Shown: piece by piece, positions 18,671 through 29,663 of the stretch | How positions within the stretch are numbered: position 1 is the first letter of the stretch | Layout of the letters: each line of letters opens with the position of its first letter | Assembly (NCBI RefSeq): GCF_017161445.1 | Contig: NZ_CP071060.1 | Location: 1,612,001-1,676,000 of the forward strand | Direction of reading: 5' to 3' | DNA: 64,000 nucleotides | Origin: Niveibacterium microcysteis | GTDB taxonomy: Bacteria; Pseudomonadota; Gammaproteobacteria; Burkholderiales; Rhodocyclaceae | The notes under the pieces: generated by a model | The model's input: the letters and a program-made list of their open reading frames with translations, nothing else | The model's database searches: none | Told to the model about the DNA's origin: nothing | Program-made: the position numbers and the translations under genes

Positions 18671-19048
18671 ATGATCGATCACATGACCTTTCGTGTATCC
18701 GATATCGAGCGTACGAAGTCGTTCTATGCGGCGGCGCTGGCGCCGTTGGGTTACTTGCCGGCTTACGATGCGGTGCATGACGGGGTCCGGGTGCTGGGCT
18801 TTGCCTGTGACAGCAAGATCGATACCTGGTTTGTCAGCGCAGCGGATGTGACGACGCGCTGCCATCTCGCTTGGCGGGCACCGAACCGCGCTGCGGTCGA
18901 CGCTTTCTACGCTGCGGCTATGGCTGCGGGGGCGCGTGACAACGGGGCGCCGGGTCTGCGCCCGCACTACCATCCGGGTTACTACGGCGCGTTTGTGATC
19001 GACCCTGAAGGTAACAACGTCGAGGCGGTATGCCACGACCCTGAGTGA
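18671..19048 (+). CDS. VOC (glyoxalase/bleomycin resistance) superfamily protein
   Basis: A 125-aa single vicinal-oxygen-chelate domain. It starts MIDHMTFRVSDIERTKSFYAAAL, in which the first-strand His is a metal ligand, and ends with YYGAFVIDPEGNNVEAVCH, which supplies a Glu ligand. The substrate cannot be told from sequence; members include lactoylglutathione-lyase-like enzymes and resistance proteins. GGAGG precedes the ATG by seven bases. It lies 18 bases after argF and may be co-transcribed, with argG 154 bases further on. Confidence 0.88.
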   Translation: MIDHMTFRVSDIERTKSFYAAALAPLGYLPAYDAVHDGVRVLGFACDSKIDTWFVSAADVTTRCHLAWRAPNRAAVDAFYAAAMAAGARDNGAPGLRPHYHPGYYGAFVIDPEGNNVEAVCHDPE

Positions 19049-19202
19049 CAACGATTAGTCTGGCCCCCGAACGCCGGGCGGGGGCTGTGCAGGATCCTGT
19101 TCGCGCATCGGCACGCTCAGCGCGAATGGTGACCTACCCGGCCTGTATGCACCACTTTGAGCCTGCCGGTGGGTGATGCGTCGGAATCATCGAGGAACGG
19201 AA

Positions 19203-20432
<1,230 letters not shown>

Positions 20433-20447
20433 GCTTTGAAGTAGTGC

Positions 20448-20469
20448 GGGCCGCCTTAGGGCGGCCCTT
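20448..20469 (+). terminator. argG terminator
   Basis: GGGCCGCC-TTAG-GGCGGCCC hairpin 15 bases after the argG stop, followed by TTG only. Confidence 0.6.
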
Positions 20470-20583
20470 GCGTTTCAAGGCCGCGCTCGCTGCCAAGAGC
20501 GGTGGAACCACCCCGCCGGGCAGCGTCAGACGGATTGATCCCCCGAATTGACCCCCTAGATTCGTTCAAGAATGAGGCGCAGC

Positions 20584-21546
20584 ATGATCAAGAAAATCGG
20601 TGTCCTGACCAGCGGTGGCGATTCGCCCGGCATGAACGCGGCGATCCGCGCGGTGGTGCGCGCGGGCCTGTCCAGCGGGCTTGAGGTTTACGGCATTCAC
20701 GATGGTTACCTCGGCCTGCACCAAGACCGCATCGAGAAGCTCGAGCGCTACAGCGTGTCGGACGTCATCAACCGTGGCGGCACCTTCCTCGGCTCTGCCC
20801 GCTTCCCGGCCTTCAAGGAAGAGTCGGTGCGTCGCGAGGCGATCCAGAACCTGAAGAAGCACGCGATCGATGCGCTGGTCGTGATCGGCGGCGATGGCTC
20901 CTACATGGGCGCCAAGAAGCTGACCGAAATGGGCTACCCCTGCATCGGCTTGCCGGGCACGATCGACAACGATATTGCCGGTACCGACTTCACGATCGGC
21001 TTCGACACCGCGCTGAACGTGATCCTCGAAGCGATCGACCGCCTGCGCGACACCTCCAGTTCGCACAAGCGCATCTCGGTCGTCGAGGTGATGGGCCGCC
21101 ACTGTGGTGACCTCGCGATGTCGGCCGCGGTGGCCGGCGGTGCCGAGTTCGTGGTGGTGCCAGAGCAGCCGTTCGACAAGGCGTCGCTGCTGTCGCAGAT
21201 CGAGGCTGGCATCGCTCGCGGCAAGCGCCATGCGCTGGTCGTGATCTGCGAGCATGTGACCGATGTGAACGCGCTGGCCAAGGAAATCGAAGCACGTACC
21301 GAACTGGAAACCCGTGCCACGATTCTCGGCCACATCCAGCGTGGTGGCTCGCCGACCGCGCGCGATCGCCTGCTCGCAAGCCGCATGGGCGCATTTGCCG
21401 TCGAACTTCTGCTGCAGGGGCACGGTGGCCGTTGCATCGGTCTGCAGCACAACGAGATGGTGCATCACGACATCATCGACTGTATCGAGAACATGAAGCG
21501 CCCGTTCAACCAGGAACTGTTTGATCTGAGCGCCAAGCTGTTCTGA
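20584..21546 (+). CDS. pfkA: ATP-dependent 6-phosphofructokinase
   Basis: Glycolytic enzyme that phosphorylates fructose 6-phosphate, 320 aa. The N-terminal [29 protein letters not shown] and [13 protein letters not shown] with the catalytic Asp are all standard. The GGDGS form (Gly, not Asp, after GGD) marks ATP rather than pyrophosphate as donor. I chose ATG 20584 because GAGG lies six bases upstream; ATG 20572 is an in-frame alternative. It is a single-gene unit between two terminators. Confidence 0.93.
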   Translation: MIKKIGVLTSGGDSPGMNAAIRAVVRAGLSSGLEVYGIHDGYLGLHQDRIEKLERYSVSDVINRGGTFLGSARFPAFKEESVRREAIQNLKKHAIDALVVIGGDGSYMGAKKLTEMGYPCIGLPGTIDNDIAGTDFTIGFDTALNVILEAIDRLRDTSSSHKRISVVEVMGRHCGDLAMSAAVAGGAEFVVVPEQPFDKASLLSQIEAGIARGKRHALVVICEHVTDVNALAKEIEARTELETRATILGHIQRGGSPTARDRLLASRMGAFAVELLLQGHGGRCIGLQHNEMVHHDIIDCIENMKRPFNQELFDLSAKLF

Positions 21547-21566
21547 CGCGGTTTTGCGCCAAGAAG

Positions 21567-21588
21567 AAGCCGCCTCCGGGCGGCTTTT
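21567..21588 (+). terminator. pfkA terminator
   Basis: AAGCCGCC / GGCGGCTT stem followed by TTGTCTTTTT. Confidence 0.85.
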
Positions 21589-21659
21589 GTCTTTTTGGCG
21601 TTGCGCGAATTGTCAGCGTGGTGTCAGGCCAAGTTGCTGAAATGTAGGCGATTTTCTTA

Positions 21660-21688
21660 TTGTGCGGTGCGGGCGCGCTGGGTAAAAT
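21660..21688 (+). promoter_or_regulatory. candidate promoter of DUF2788 gene
   Basis: TTGTGC and TAAAAT with a 17-base spacer. Transcription would start near 21695, just before the inverted repeat at 21702. Confidence 0.45.
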
Positions 21689-21701
21689 CACGCGCTCTGG
21701 T

Positions 21702-21743
21702 ATTTGTCCAAAGCCGGTTCATGGAGCTTGGGTTTGGACAAAT
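21702..21743. repeat. 11-bp perfect inverted repeat in DUF2788 leader
   Basis: ATTTGTCCAAA (21702-21712) and TTTGGACAAAT (21733-21743) flank a 20-base loop. The stem extends to 14 bp with one mismatch. It lies between the candidate promoter and the start codon, so it is either an operator or a leader RNA hairpin. Confidence 0.6.
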
Positions 21744-21761
21744 CCCATAATCAGAGAGCCC

Positions 21762-21989
21762 ATGGAAACCGTCACCCTGTTCGGCCTGACCGTTGCGCAG
21801 TTTGAAGACTTGTCGCTCAAGTTCTTCCTGACCGCGCTGATCGCCTACATGTTCTTCATCATCTGGAATCTTGCGCGCGAGTCGAAAGCGGGCAAGGTTG
21901 GCACTGCAGTGCTGTTTTTTGCGCTTGGCACCGGCATGTTCGGTTTCATGGCAAAGTCGGTGATTGCGAAGGTGCTGGGCATCGAGTAA
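21762..21989 (+). CDS. DUF2788 small membrane protein
   Basis: A 75-aa protein with two membrane helices: [18 protein letters not shown], then the basic loop RESKAGKVG, then [21 protein letters not shown]. This is the DUF2788 pattern, a family of unknown function common in beta- and gammaproteobacteria. ATG 21762 is preceded by AGAGAG; the longer frame from 21660 reads through the leader repeat and is not family-like. It is monocistronic, ending in a terminator at 22013-22041. Confidence 0.85.
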   Translation: METVTLFGLTVAQFEDLSLKFFLTALIAYMFFIIWNLARESKAGKVGTAVLFFALGTGMFGFMAKSVIAKVLGIE

Positions 21990-22012
21990 TTCGCATTCCG
22001 CAGGACGACGAG

Positions 22013-22041
22013 AGGCCACGGCTATAATCCGTGGCCTTTTT
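22013..22041 (+). terminator. terminator between DUF2788 gene and ppnP
   Basis: AGGCCACGG / CCGTGGCCT stem (9 bp) with loop CTATAAT and a T5 tail. The loop contains a perfect TATAAT at 22023-22028, which may double as the ppnP -10 box although no -35 is evident. Confidence 0.85.
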
Positions 22042-22068
22042 CATTTCCAGCTCAATTCGGAGAGTCTG

Positions 22069-22389
22069 ATGTCTGCAGCGGATCAGTTCGACGGCGTGTC
22101 GGTCGTCAAGAAAGCCAATGTCTACTTCGATGGCAAGTGCGTCAGCCACACGGTGCAGTTCGCCGATGGCACGCGCAAGTCGGTCGGTGTGATTCTGCCG
22201 TCCAGCCTGACCTTCAACACCGGCGCGCCGGAGATCATGGAAGTCATCGACGGGCGTTGCCGCGTCAAACTCGCCGGCGCCACTGCTGCGGTGGAGTACG
22301 TGGCAGGCCAGTCTTTCAACGTGCCGGGCAACAGCAGCTTCGATATCGAAACGCTGGACACCCTGCATTACGTCTGCCACTTCGGCTGA
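22069..22389 (+). CDS. ppnP: pyrimidine/purine nucleoside phosphorylase
   Basis: Small cupin-fold phosphorylase (DUF1255/YaiE family), 106 aa, which splits several purine and pyrimidine nucleosides with phosphate. Family motifs are [20 protein letters not shown], the [20 protein letters not shown] segment and [18 protein letters not shown] 22069 has CGGAGAG four bases upstream. It lies just after an intrinsic terminator, so it needs its own promoter or antitermination. Confidence 0.93.
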   Translation: MSAADQFDGVSVVKKANVYFDGKCVSHTVQFADGTRKSVGVILPSSLTFNTGAPEIMEVIDGRCRVKLAGATAAVEYVAGQSFNVPGNSSFDIETLDTLHYVCHFG

Positions 22390-22441
22390 CGGCTTTGACC
22401 GCTCCGCGCAACGCGGAGCGGGCGGCGCTGCCCGGGCGCGC

Positions 22442-22705
22442 TTAACGCTGCTCGGCGCCGCGGATCGTGACGGCCGGCAGCGGTAGCGCGTGCCGGTCGT
22501 CGATCGCACCGGAAAACTGCACGCTCTTGATGTTGGCGACCGGGAAGGCGAGCACCGTGCTCTCGGTTTCCACAATGATCCATGGGCTTTGCAGGAAGCG
22601 CTCGATACCAACCTTCTTGCCCGCTTCCGATTCGAGTTGTTCCGGGAAGGTGAAGGTTTCCTTCTTGCCGTCGATGAACTCGATGACCATGTAGCGTAGT
22701 GCCAT
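22442..22705 (-). CDS. conserved hypothetical protein
   Basis: An 87-aa soluble protein I do not recognise beyond likely conservation in relatives. It begins MALRYMVIEFIDGKKETFTFPEQ and contains a short beta-rich domain with ESTVLAFPVANIKSVQFSG. No signal peptide, membrane helix or catalytic motif is visible. GGGAGG seven bases before ATG 22705 supports translation. It lies between convergent ppnP and the SBF transporter, with the latter 74 bases upstream on the same strand. Confidence 0.7.
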   Translation of the reverse strand: MALRYMVIEFIDGKKETFTFPEQLESEAGKKVGIERFLQSPWIIVETESTVLAFPVANIKSVQFSGAIDDRHALPLPAVTIRGAEQR

Positions 22706-22779
22706 GCTGATGCCTCCCGGCGCGTGAGTGTGGCTGTGCTTCGATTCTGGCAAGGCGCTTGGCGCGCGGCAAGCGCAGC

Positions 22780-23766
22780 TCAGGCTTTTGTAGCCTCGGC
22801 GGCGAAGCGTCGGGCAATCACGCTGACCATGATCAACTGCAGCAGATGAAACAGCATGATCGGCGCGATGATCAGGCCGAGCGCCGGATTGCCGCCGAAC
22901 ATGATCTTCGCCATCGGCACGCCACTCGCAAGCGACTTTTTCGAGCCACAGAAGATGGCCGCGATGCGGTCTTCCCGGCTGAAGCCAAAGCTACGGCACA
23001 AGAGGCTCGTCAGCGCGAACATCAGCGCGAACAGCGCGATCGAGATCACCGCGATCAGTAGCAGCGTGCGCAAACCGTGGGCCGCCCAAACGCCCTCGGC
23101 GACCGAGTCGGCGAATGAATTTGCGACGATCGCCAGAATCGTCGCGCGGTCGAGTAGCTTTGCTGCCGAGAGGTGTGCCTCGACCCAGCGCAGCACGAAG
23201 GGGCGCAGCAGCTGGCCGAGCACGATCGGCAGCAGCACCAGCAGCACGATCTTCAGGATGACCGGGCCGAGTGCCATGCCGCTGCCCTGCGCATGCAGAT
23301 AGGCGTTGATCCAGAGCGGCGTGATAAATACGCCGATCAGGCTGGAGAGGCTGGCGTTGAAGATTGCGCCGGGCACATTGCCTCGTGCGATCGAGGTCAT
23401 TGCGACGGATGACGATACCGTCGAGGGCAGGGCACAGAGGTAAAACACGCCGAGCGCAAGCGCCGGGTCGAGCCGCTGCCCGAAGAGCTGGTGGAAGCCG
23501 ATACCGAGCAGCGGGAACAGCAGGAAGGTCGAGGCTTGTACCAGCAGGTGCAGGCGCCAGTTAACGATGCCTTCACGCATCTTCTGAGGCGACAGGGTCA
23601 GGCCGTAGAGCAGAAACACCAGCGCCACGCCGTAGGTGGTGAACACATCGATGTGGATCAGCCCGCCCGTCTTCAGCAGTGTGGGCCAAAGTGAGGCGAG
23701 GACTACCGCTGCGATGAGGCTGAGCAGGAAACCGTCGATTCCGAAACGTCTGAGGCGGGCCAGCAT
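22780..23766 (-). CDS. bile acid:sodium symporter-like (SBF/YfeH type) transporter
   Basis: A 328-aa polytopic inner-membrane protein with ten hydrophobic segments. The family signature CALPSTVSSSVAMTSIARGN (first crossover region) and the second crossover-like GSKKSLASGVPMAKIMF are clear. This fits the SBF-like (PF13593) group represented by E. coli YfeH. The substrate is unknown; it is likely a sodium-coupled organic anion or related compound. AAGGA lies five bases before ATG 23766. It is divergent from the MFS gene, with a 234-base shared upstream region in which I see no clear promoter. Confidence 0.87.
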   Translation of the reverse strand: MLARLRRFGIDGFLLSLIAAVVLASLWPTLLKTGGLIHIDVFTTYGVALVFLLYGLTLSPQKMREGIVNWRLHLLVQASTFLLFPLLGIGFHQLFGQRLDPALALGVFYLCALPSTVSSSVAMTSIARGNVPGAIFNASLSSLIGVFITPLWINAYLHAQGSGMALGPVILKIVLLVLLPIVLGQLLRPFVLRWVEAHLSAAKLLDRATILAIVANSFADSVAEGVWAAHGLRTLLLIAVISIALFALMFALTSLLCRSFGFSREDRIAAIFCGSKKSLASGVPMAKIMFGGNPALGLIIAPIMLFHLLQLIMVSVIARRFAAEATKA

Positions 23767-24000
23767 GAATATCCTTCGATCCGTTGCGCCGGTCGGGGGA
23801 AAGTGGCGCAGGTTCGCGTTCGCAAGTGGATCGAATTGTCGCGCAAGCGAGCGGGTGACGTGGTCGGAGACGAGGCGTTTTTCGTCGTAGATGCGCCGCC
23901 TTTCAGGCAGAGCAAATCGGCGACGCGAAACCTGCGGGACAATGCCTGGTCACAACGGTGATGCCGCTGCGATCCGCGCAGCGGCCAGTCTGGACGCCCC

Positions 24001-25212
24001 GTGCCCGCATTCCTCCGCGCGCTGAAGTCGCGCAACTACCGCCTGTACTTCGCTGGCCAGTTGATCTCGCTCGCCGGCACCTGGATGCAGCAGATCGCGA
24101 TGATCTGGCTGGCCTACCGTTTGTCGAATTCTGCCTTCGTGCTCGGCACGATCGGCTTTGCAAGCCAGATCCCGATTCTGGTCTTCGGTTCGTTCGGCGG
24201 CGTGTGGGTGGATCGGTTCGACCGGCGCCGCCTGATGATCTGGACGCAGGCGGTGGCGATGCTGCAGGCGGTGTTGTTGGCGGTGCTTGCCGGCTTCGGC
24301 TTGGTCACACCGGCCATTCTGATTGGCCTGGCTTTCCTGCTTGGCTGCGTCAATGCGCTGGATGTGCCGGTGCGGCAGGCGATTGCCGTGCAACTGGTTG
24401 ATGACCCGGAGCACCTGCCCAACGCCATCGCGCTGAATTCGATGCTGATGAACGGCGGACGCTTCGTTGGCCCGGCACTGGCGGGCATTGTGGTTGCCTC
24501 GTTCGGCGAGACGGCCTGTTTCGTGCTCAATGCAGCTTCGTATCTTGCGGTGCTACTGGCGCTGGTGGCGATCCGCCTGGAGCCTGCGCCGCCGCGCGTG
24601 CAGGCGCCGGCGCTGCAGGCATTGCGCGAGGGCGTCGCCTACGCTGTGGCGCATCCGTTTATCCGGCTGTCCTTGCTGCTGGTGGCGAGCATCAGCTTCC
24701 TCGCAACGCCCTATGCGGTGATGCTGCCGGTGTTCGCGCGCGAGATCTTCGGCGGCGATGCGCGCACCTATGGCTTCCTGGTCGGCAGTGCGGGTGCCGG
24801 CTCGCTTGCGGGCAGCCTGCTGCTGGCGACGCACGGCGAGCCGCGACGAATCGCGCGCTGGGTAGCGTGGGCGGCGCCAGCGGTTGGGGCCTGCCTCGCC
24901 GGTTTCGCGCTGACGCCGTGGCATTGGCTTGCGACGGCGTTGCTGATGGGGGTCGGCTTTGCGGTGATCCTCGCCGTTGCGGGCAGCAATGTGCTGATCC
25001 AGACACGTGTCGAAGATGCCTTCCGCGGTCGGGTGATGGCGCTGTACTCGATGGCCTTCTTGGGCATCGCGCCTTTGGGCAGCTTCGCCGTCGGGAGCTT
25101 CGGTCATGTGCTGGGTATCCGTGACACGCTCGCGGCTTGCGGAATAGCCAGCCTGCTGTGTGGGCTGCTGTATCGCCGCGTGGCGCGGCGCCCTGCGCCG
25201 GCAGTGACGTAA
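24001..25212 (+). CDS. MFS transporter (EntS/MFS_3-like exporter)
   Basis: A 403-aa major facilitator protein with twelve predicted membrane segments. The loop GVWVDRFDRRRLMIW after helix 2 is a variant of the MFS motif A, and LPNAIALNSMLMNGGRFVGPALAG is typical of the MFS_3/enterobactin-exporter-like subgroup. It is probably an exporter; the substrate is not predictable. The start is GTG 24001, giving the family N-terminus (FLRALKSRNYRLYFAGQLIS); the Shine-Dalgarno is weak, so the start is moderately certain. It is convergent with fumA across a shared terminator. Confidence 0.86.
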   Translation: MPAFLRALKSRNYRLYFAGQLISLAGTWMQQIAMIWLAYRLSNSAFVLGTIGFASQIPILVFGSFGGVWVDRFDRRRLMIWTQAVAMLQAVLLAVLAGFGLVTPAILIGLAFLLGCVNALDVPVRQAIAVQLVDDPEHLPNAIALNSMLMNGGRFVGPALAGIVVASFGETACFVLNAASYLAVLLALVAIRLEPAPPRVQAPALQALREGVAYAVAHPFIRLSLLLVASISFLATPYAVMLPVFAREIFGGDARTYGFLVGSAGAGSLAGSLLLATHGEPRRIARWVAWAAPAVGACLAGFALTPWHWLATALLMGVGFAVILAVAGSNVLIQTRVEDAFRGRVMALYSMAFLGIAPLGSFAVGSFGHVLGIRDTLAACGIASLLCGLLYRRVARRPAPAVT

Positions 25213-25234
25213 GCCCCCGCAGCTGCCAAAAGAA

Positions 25235-25265
25235 AAGCGGCGCGGCGCCAATGCGCCCGCCGCTT
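25235..25265. terminator. bidirectional terminator MFS gene / fumA
   Basis: AAGCGGCG / CGCCGCTT outer stem with an inner GGCGC-type stem, between convergent genes. A-rich on the left flank, TCATTAT on the right. Confidence 0.7.
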
Positions 25266-25285
25266 CATTATCCGAGCAGAAACGC

Positions 25286-26803
25286 TCAGACGGTCTTGAC
25301 CGGGATCTTGCCGATCTTCGCCTGCCACTCGGCCGGGCCGGTTTGGTGCACCGAGGTGCCGAGCGAATCCACGGCAACGGTGACCGGCATGTCGACCACG
25401 TCGAATTCGTAGATCGCTTCCATGCCCAGATCGGCGAAGCCGACCACTTTGGCGGTCTTGATCGCCTTGGATACGAGGTAGGCGGCGCCGCCGACGGCCA
25501 TCAGGTACACCGACTGGTGCTTCTTGATCGCCTCGATCGCCGCCGGGCCACGTTCGGCCTTGCCGATCATCCCCAGCAAACCGGTTTGCGCCAGCACCTG
25601 TTCGGTGAACTTGTCCATGCGCGTCGCGGTGGTGGGGCCGGCGGGGCCGACGGCTTCGTCACGCACCGGGTCGACCGGCCCAACGTAGTAGATGAAGCGG
25701 CCGGCCAGATCGACCGGCAGCGCCTCGCCCTTGTTGAGCATGTCGACCATGCGCTTGTGCGCGGCGTCGCGGCCGGTCAGCATCTTGCCATTGAGCAGCA
25801 GCACGTCGCCCGGCTTCCAGGAGGCGACTTCCTCGCGGGTGACTGCGTTCAGGTTCACGCGCTTGCCCTTGGAAGCGTCGTAGGTGAGGCTGGGCCAGTC
25901 CGCGAGCGAGGGCGGGTCGAGGAAGACCGGGCCGGAGCCGTCGAGCACAAAGTGCGCGTGGCGGGTCGCGGCGCAGTTCGGGATCATCGCCACCGGCAGC
26001 GAAGCGGCGTGCGTCGGGTAGTCGAGGATCTTCACGTCCAGCACCGTGGTGAGGCCGCCGAGACCCTGTGCGCCAATACCTAGCGCATTGACCTTCTCGT
26101 AGAGCTCGATGCGCAGTTCCTCGATGCGGTTCTGCGGGCCGCGCTTGAGCAGCTCCTGCATGTCGATCGGGTCCATCAGCGCTTCCTTCGCCAGTAGCAC
26201 GGCCTTCTCGGCGGTGCCGCCGATGCCGATGCCGAGCATGCCCGGCGGGCACCAGCCGGCGCCCATGGTCGGCACGGTCTTGAGCACCCAGTCGACGATC
26301 GAATCGGACGGATTGAGCATCACCATCTTCGACTTGTTCTCGGAGCCACCGCCCTTTGCGGCGACGGTGATGTCAACCTTGTCACCCGGCACCATCGAGT
26401 AGTGGATCACCGCCGGCGTGTTGTCCTTGCTGTTCTTGCGGGCACCGGCCGGGTCGAGCAGGATCGACGCGCGCAGCTTGTTGTCCGGATCGTTGTAGGC
26501 GCGGCGCACGCCTTCGTTGATGGCGTCGTCGAGCGAGCCGGTGAAGCCCTCCCAACGCACGTCCATGCCGACCTTGACGAATACGGTGACGATGCCGGTG
26601 TCCTGGCAGATCGGGCGGTGGCCTTCGGCGCACATGCGCGAGTTGATCAGGATCTGCGCCATCGCGTCCTTGGCGGCGGGGCTCTCTTCGAGCTCGTAGG
26701 CGCGCGCCAGGTTGGTGATGTAGTCGACCGGGTGGTAGTAGCTGATGTATTGCAAGGCGCCGGCGACGCTGTCGATCAGGTCGCTCTGCTTGATGATGGT
26801 CAT
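25286..26803 (-). CDS. fumA: class I fumarate hydratase (4Fe-4S)
   Basis: Oxygen-sensitive TCA-cycle fumarase of the FumA/FumB type, 505 aa. The iron-sulfur Cys ligands lie in RPICQDTG (Cys66), GAGWCPPG and MIPNCAATRHAHF. Further conserved segments are GGGSENKSK, GIGIGGTAEKAVLLAKEAL and the C-terminal beta domain with GPTTATRMD, KTAKVVGFADLGMEAI and VDMPVTVAVD. The N-terminal catalytic and C-terminal domains are fused, as in E. coli FumA. It starts 22 bases after the UPF0114 gene, so the two form one transcript. Confidence 0.95.
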   Translation of the reverse strand: MTIIKQSDLIDSVAGALQYISYYHPVDYITNLARAYELEESPAAKDAMAQILINSRMCAEGHRPICQDTGIVTVFVKVGMDVRWEGFTGSLDDAINEGVRRAYNDPDNKLRASILLDPAGARKNSKDNTPAVIHYSMVPGDKVDITVAAKGGGSENKSKMVMLNPSDSIVDWVLKTVPTMGAGWCPPGMLGIGIGGTAEKAVLLAKEALMDPIDMQELLKRGPQNRIEELRIELYEKVNALGIGAQGLGGLTTVLDVKILDYPTHAASLPVAMIPNCAATRHAHFVLDGSGPVFLDPPSLADWPSLTYDASKGKRVNLNAVTREEVASWKPGDVLLLNGKMLTGRDAAHKRMVDMLNKGEALPVDLAGRFIYYVGPVDPVRDEAVGPAGPTTATRMDKFTEQVLAQTGLLGMIGKAERGPAAIEAIKKHQSVYLMAVGGAAYLVSKAIKTAKVVGFADLGMEAIYEFDVVDMPVTVAVDSLGTSVHQTGPAEWQAKIGKIPVKTV

Positions 26804-26825
26804 GTGGTCTCTCCCCCCGGATTGA

Positions 26826-27386
26826 TCAGTGGTCTTTGCCCATGAGCAGCGTGCTGTTCATGATGCGGTCGGTGTACGCCATCACCAGCGCGGAGATGAC
26901 GAAAGTGACATGGATGCCGATCTGGTACATCACGCCGTGCTCGATCACCATGAGCTGGAAGGCGTCGGTGGCCTGGCTCATCTTGTTGCCCACGTCGATG
27001 AACACCTTCAGCAGGTGAATCGACGAAATGCCGATCAGCGCGGTGGCGAGCTTGATCTTCAGCACGCCGGCGTTCACATGGCTGAGCCATTCCGGCTGAT
27101 CCGGATGCTCATCGAGGTCGAGTTTCGAGACGAAGGTCTGGTAGCCACCCACGGTGACCATGATCAGCAGGTTTGCAACCATGACCACATCGATCAGGCC
27201 GAGCACGATCAGCATGATCTCGACTTCAGACAACGAGGTCGCGTGCGACACCAGGTGGTACAGCTCTGCGAGGAATTTATAGACGTAGACGCCCTGGGCG
27301 AAGATCAGGCCCAGGTAGAGCGGGGCTTGCAGCCAGCGGCTGGCGAAGATGAATTTCTCAAGCGCGTTGATGGCTTTTGTGCTCAT
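26826..27386 (-). CDS. yqhA: UPF0114 (YqhA) family membrane protein
   Basis: A 186-aa membrane protein with about four helices. Family features are the N-terminal FIFASRWLQAPLYLGLI, EIMLIVLGLIDVVMVANLLIMV, then the soluble DEHPDQPEWL loop and the KLATALIGISSIHLLKVFI helix. UPF0114 proteins are widespread; function is not firmly known. It sits directly upstream of class I fumarase and diverges from acs across 247 bases. The Shine-Dalgarno is weak (AAAAGAAA). Confidence 0.9.
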   Translation of the reverse strand: MSTKAINALEKFIFASRWLQAPLYLGLIFAQGVYVYKFLAELYHLVSHATSLSEVEIMLIVLGLIDVVMVANLLIMVTVGGYQTFVSKLDLDEHPDQPEWLSHVNAGVLKIKLATALIGISSIHLLKVFIDVGNKMSQATDAFQLMVIEHGVMYQIGIHVTFVISALVMAYTDRIMNSTLLMGKDH

Positions 27387-27633
27387 GGTTTCTTTTGGGA
27401 ATTGCTTGGGGTTGGTGGTGTTGCGCGTTCAGGCGCCGCAGTGCAGCAATGGATTCTAGCAGGCCGTCGATGGCGCTCTGTGCGGGAAAGCCCCAAGTCT
27501 TATGTAAGAGCTGCGTAAGGCGCTGCCGATGTAATTCAGACCCATAAGAGCCGGGTCGCTTCGTTTGCCTGCGGGCAGATCGAAAGGGCCGAACGGCACT
27601 CAAACCAGTCAGAACCCGAGGAGGCTAGTGGCG

Positions 27634-29610
27634 ATGTCGAACGTCGAAACCGCAACGCATGAACACCGCGTATTCCCGCCGTCGGAGGCGGTTGTCAAAG
27701 CTGCCGCCGTGTCTGGTGTGGCTGCGTACGAAGCCCTCTGCAAGGAAGCCGAGACCGACTATGAAGGCTACTGGGCCCGGCTGGCGCGCGAGCATCTGAG
27801 CTGGAAGCAGCCATTCACGAAGACGCTGGGTGCCGAGAACGCACCTTTCTTCAAATGGTTTGAAGACGGCAAGCTGAACGTCTCGTACAACTGTCTCGAT
27901 CGCAATGTCGAGGCAGGGCTTGGCGACAAGGTCGCGATCATCTTCGAGGCAGACGACGGCAAGGTCACCAAGGTCACCTACAAGCAGTTGCTCGCGCTGG
28001 TCAGCAAGTTCGCCAACGGCTTGAAATCGATCGGCATCAAGAAGGGCGATCGCGTGCTGATCTACCTGCCGATGTCGGTAGAAGGCGTTGCCGCGATGCA
28101 GGCATGCGCCCGCATCGGCGCGACGCATTCGGTGGTGTTCGGCGGCTTCTCGGCCAAGAGCGTGCAGGAACGCATCCAGGATGCCGGCGCAGTGGCGGTG
28201 ATCACTGCGGACGAGCAGTGCCGTGGCGGCAAGGCGATTCCGCTCAAGCCGATCATCGATGAGGCCTTCGCAATGGGCGGTTGCGAGTCGATCAAGAACG
28301 TCGTGGTGTATCAGCGCACCGGCGGCTCGATTCCGATGACCGCAGGCCGCGACGTGTGGCTGCATGAGCTGATCGCGAACCAGAGCGAGACCTGCGAACC
28401 GGAATGGGTCGATGCGGAACACCCGCTGTTCCTGCTCTACACCTCGGGCTCCACCGGCAAGCCGAAGGGCGTGCAGCATTCGTCGGGCGGCTACCTGCTC
28501 CACGCGGTGCTGACGATGAAGTGGACCTTCGACATCAAGCCGGACGATGTCTTCTGGTGCACCGCCGATATCGGCTGGGTTACCGGCCACACCTACATCA
28601 CCTATGGCCCGCTGGCCTGCGGCGCAACCGAGATCGTCTTCGAAGGCGTGCCGACCTATCCGGATGCCGGCCGTTTCTGGAAGATGATCGAGTCGCACAA
28701 GGTGTCGATCTTCTACACCGCACCGACCGCGATTCGGTCGCTGATCAAGGCGGCAGATGTGAATCCCGCGGTTCATCCGACCAAGTACAAGCTCGACAGT
28801 CTGCGTCTCCTGGGTTCGGTCGGCGAGCCGATCAACCCCGCCGCGTGGCAGTGGTACTACGACAACGTGGGCGGCGCGCGCTGCCCGATCGTCGATACCT
28901 TCTGGCAGACGGAAACCGGCGGCCACATGATCACGCCGCTGCCGGGCGTCACCACGCTGGTGCCGGGCTCCTGCACGCTGCCGTTCCCGGGCATTCAGGC
29001 CGCGATCGTCGATGAAACCGGCAATGACGTGCCTTGGGGGCAGGGCGGCATCCTGGTCGTGAAGAAACCTTGGCCGTCGATGATCCGCACCATCTGGGGT
29101 GACCCGGAGCGTTTCAAGAAGAGCTACTACCCGCAGGATTTCCAGGGCAAGTACTACCTCGCGGGCGATGGCGCGATCCGCGACAAGGACAACGGCTACT
29201 TCACCATCACCGGCCGCATCGACGATGTGCTGAACGTCTCGGGCCACCGCATGGGCACGATGGAAATCGAGTCGGCCCTGGTGGCGAACCCGCTGGTTGC
29301 CGAAGCGGCCGTCGTCGGGCGTCCGGACGAACTGACCGGTGAGGCGATCTGTGCCTTCGTGGTACTCAAGGGCGAGCGCCCGACCGGCGATGCGGCGAAG
29401 AAGATGATCAAGGAACTGCAGGACTGGGTCGGCAAGGAAATCGGCCCGATCGCCAAGCCCAAGGACATCCGCTTCGGCGAGAACCTGCCGAAGACCCGCT
29501 CCGGCAAGATCATGCGGCGCCTGCTGCGTGCGCTGGCGAAGGGCGAGGAAATCACGCAAGACGTGTCCACGCTTGAGAATCCGGCGATCCTCGATCAGCT
29601 CAAGGCCTGA
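27634..29610 (+). CDS. acsA: acetyl-CoA synthetase (AMP-forming)
   Basis: Activates acetate to acetyl-CoA through acetyl-AMP, 658 aa, as usual for the family. Motifs are [11 protein letters not shown] (ATP loop), [23 protein letters not shown] (acyl pocket with the Trp that restricts substrate to acetate) and [13 protein letters not shown]. The C-terminal [11 protein letters not shown] carries the Lys acetylated by Pat-type enzymes. ATG 27634 has GAGGAGG nine bases upstream; GTG 27628 is a less well spaced alternative. It ends at two stacked hairpins, and acetate-type transport and regulatory genes follow on the same strand. Confidence 0.96.
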   Translation: MSNVETATHEHRVFPPSEAVVKAAAVSGVAAYEALCKEAETDYEGYWARLAREHLSWKQPFTKTLGAENAPFFKWFEDGKLNVSYNCLDRNVEAGLGDKVAIIFEADDGKVTKVTYKQLLALVSKFANGLKSIGIKKGDRVLIYLPMSVEGVAAMQACARIGATHSVVFGGFSAKSVQERIQDAGAVAVITADEQCRGGKAIPLKPIIDEAFAMGGCESIKNVVVYQRTGGSIPMTAGRDVWLHELIANQSETCEPEWVDAEHPLFLLYTSGSTGKPKGVQHSSGGYLLHAVLTMKWTFDIKPDDVFWCTADIGWVTGHTYITYGPLACGATEIVFEGVPTYPDAGRFWKMIESHKVSIFYTAPTAIRSLIKAADVNPAVHPTKYKLDSLRLLGSVGEPINPAAWQWYYDNVGGARCPIVDTFWQTETGGHMITPLPGVTTLVPGSCTLPFPGIQAAIVDETGNDVPWGQGGILVVKKPWPSMIRTIWGDPERFKKSYYPQDFQGKYYLAGDGAIRDKDNGYFTITGRIDDVLNVSGHRMGTMEIESALVANPLVAEAAVVGRPDELTGEAICAFVVLKGERPTGDAAKKMIKELQDWVGKEIGPIAKPKDIRFGENLPKTRSGKIMRRLLRALAKGEEITQDVSTLENPAILDQLKA

Positions 29611-29663
29611 TGCCTGGCGGCAGCCGCGTGCTGCCGCCGCCCTGATTGGCTAGCAGGGGAAAT

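Noticed and set aside
27625..29559. 644-aa minus-strand frame over acsA
   Set aside because: Antisense shadow of a clearly coding acetyl-CoA synthetase.
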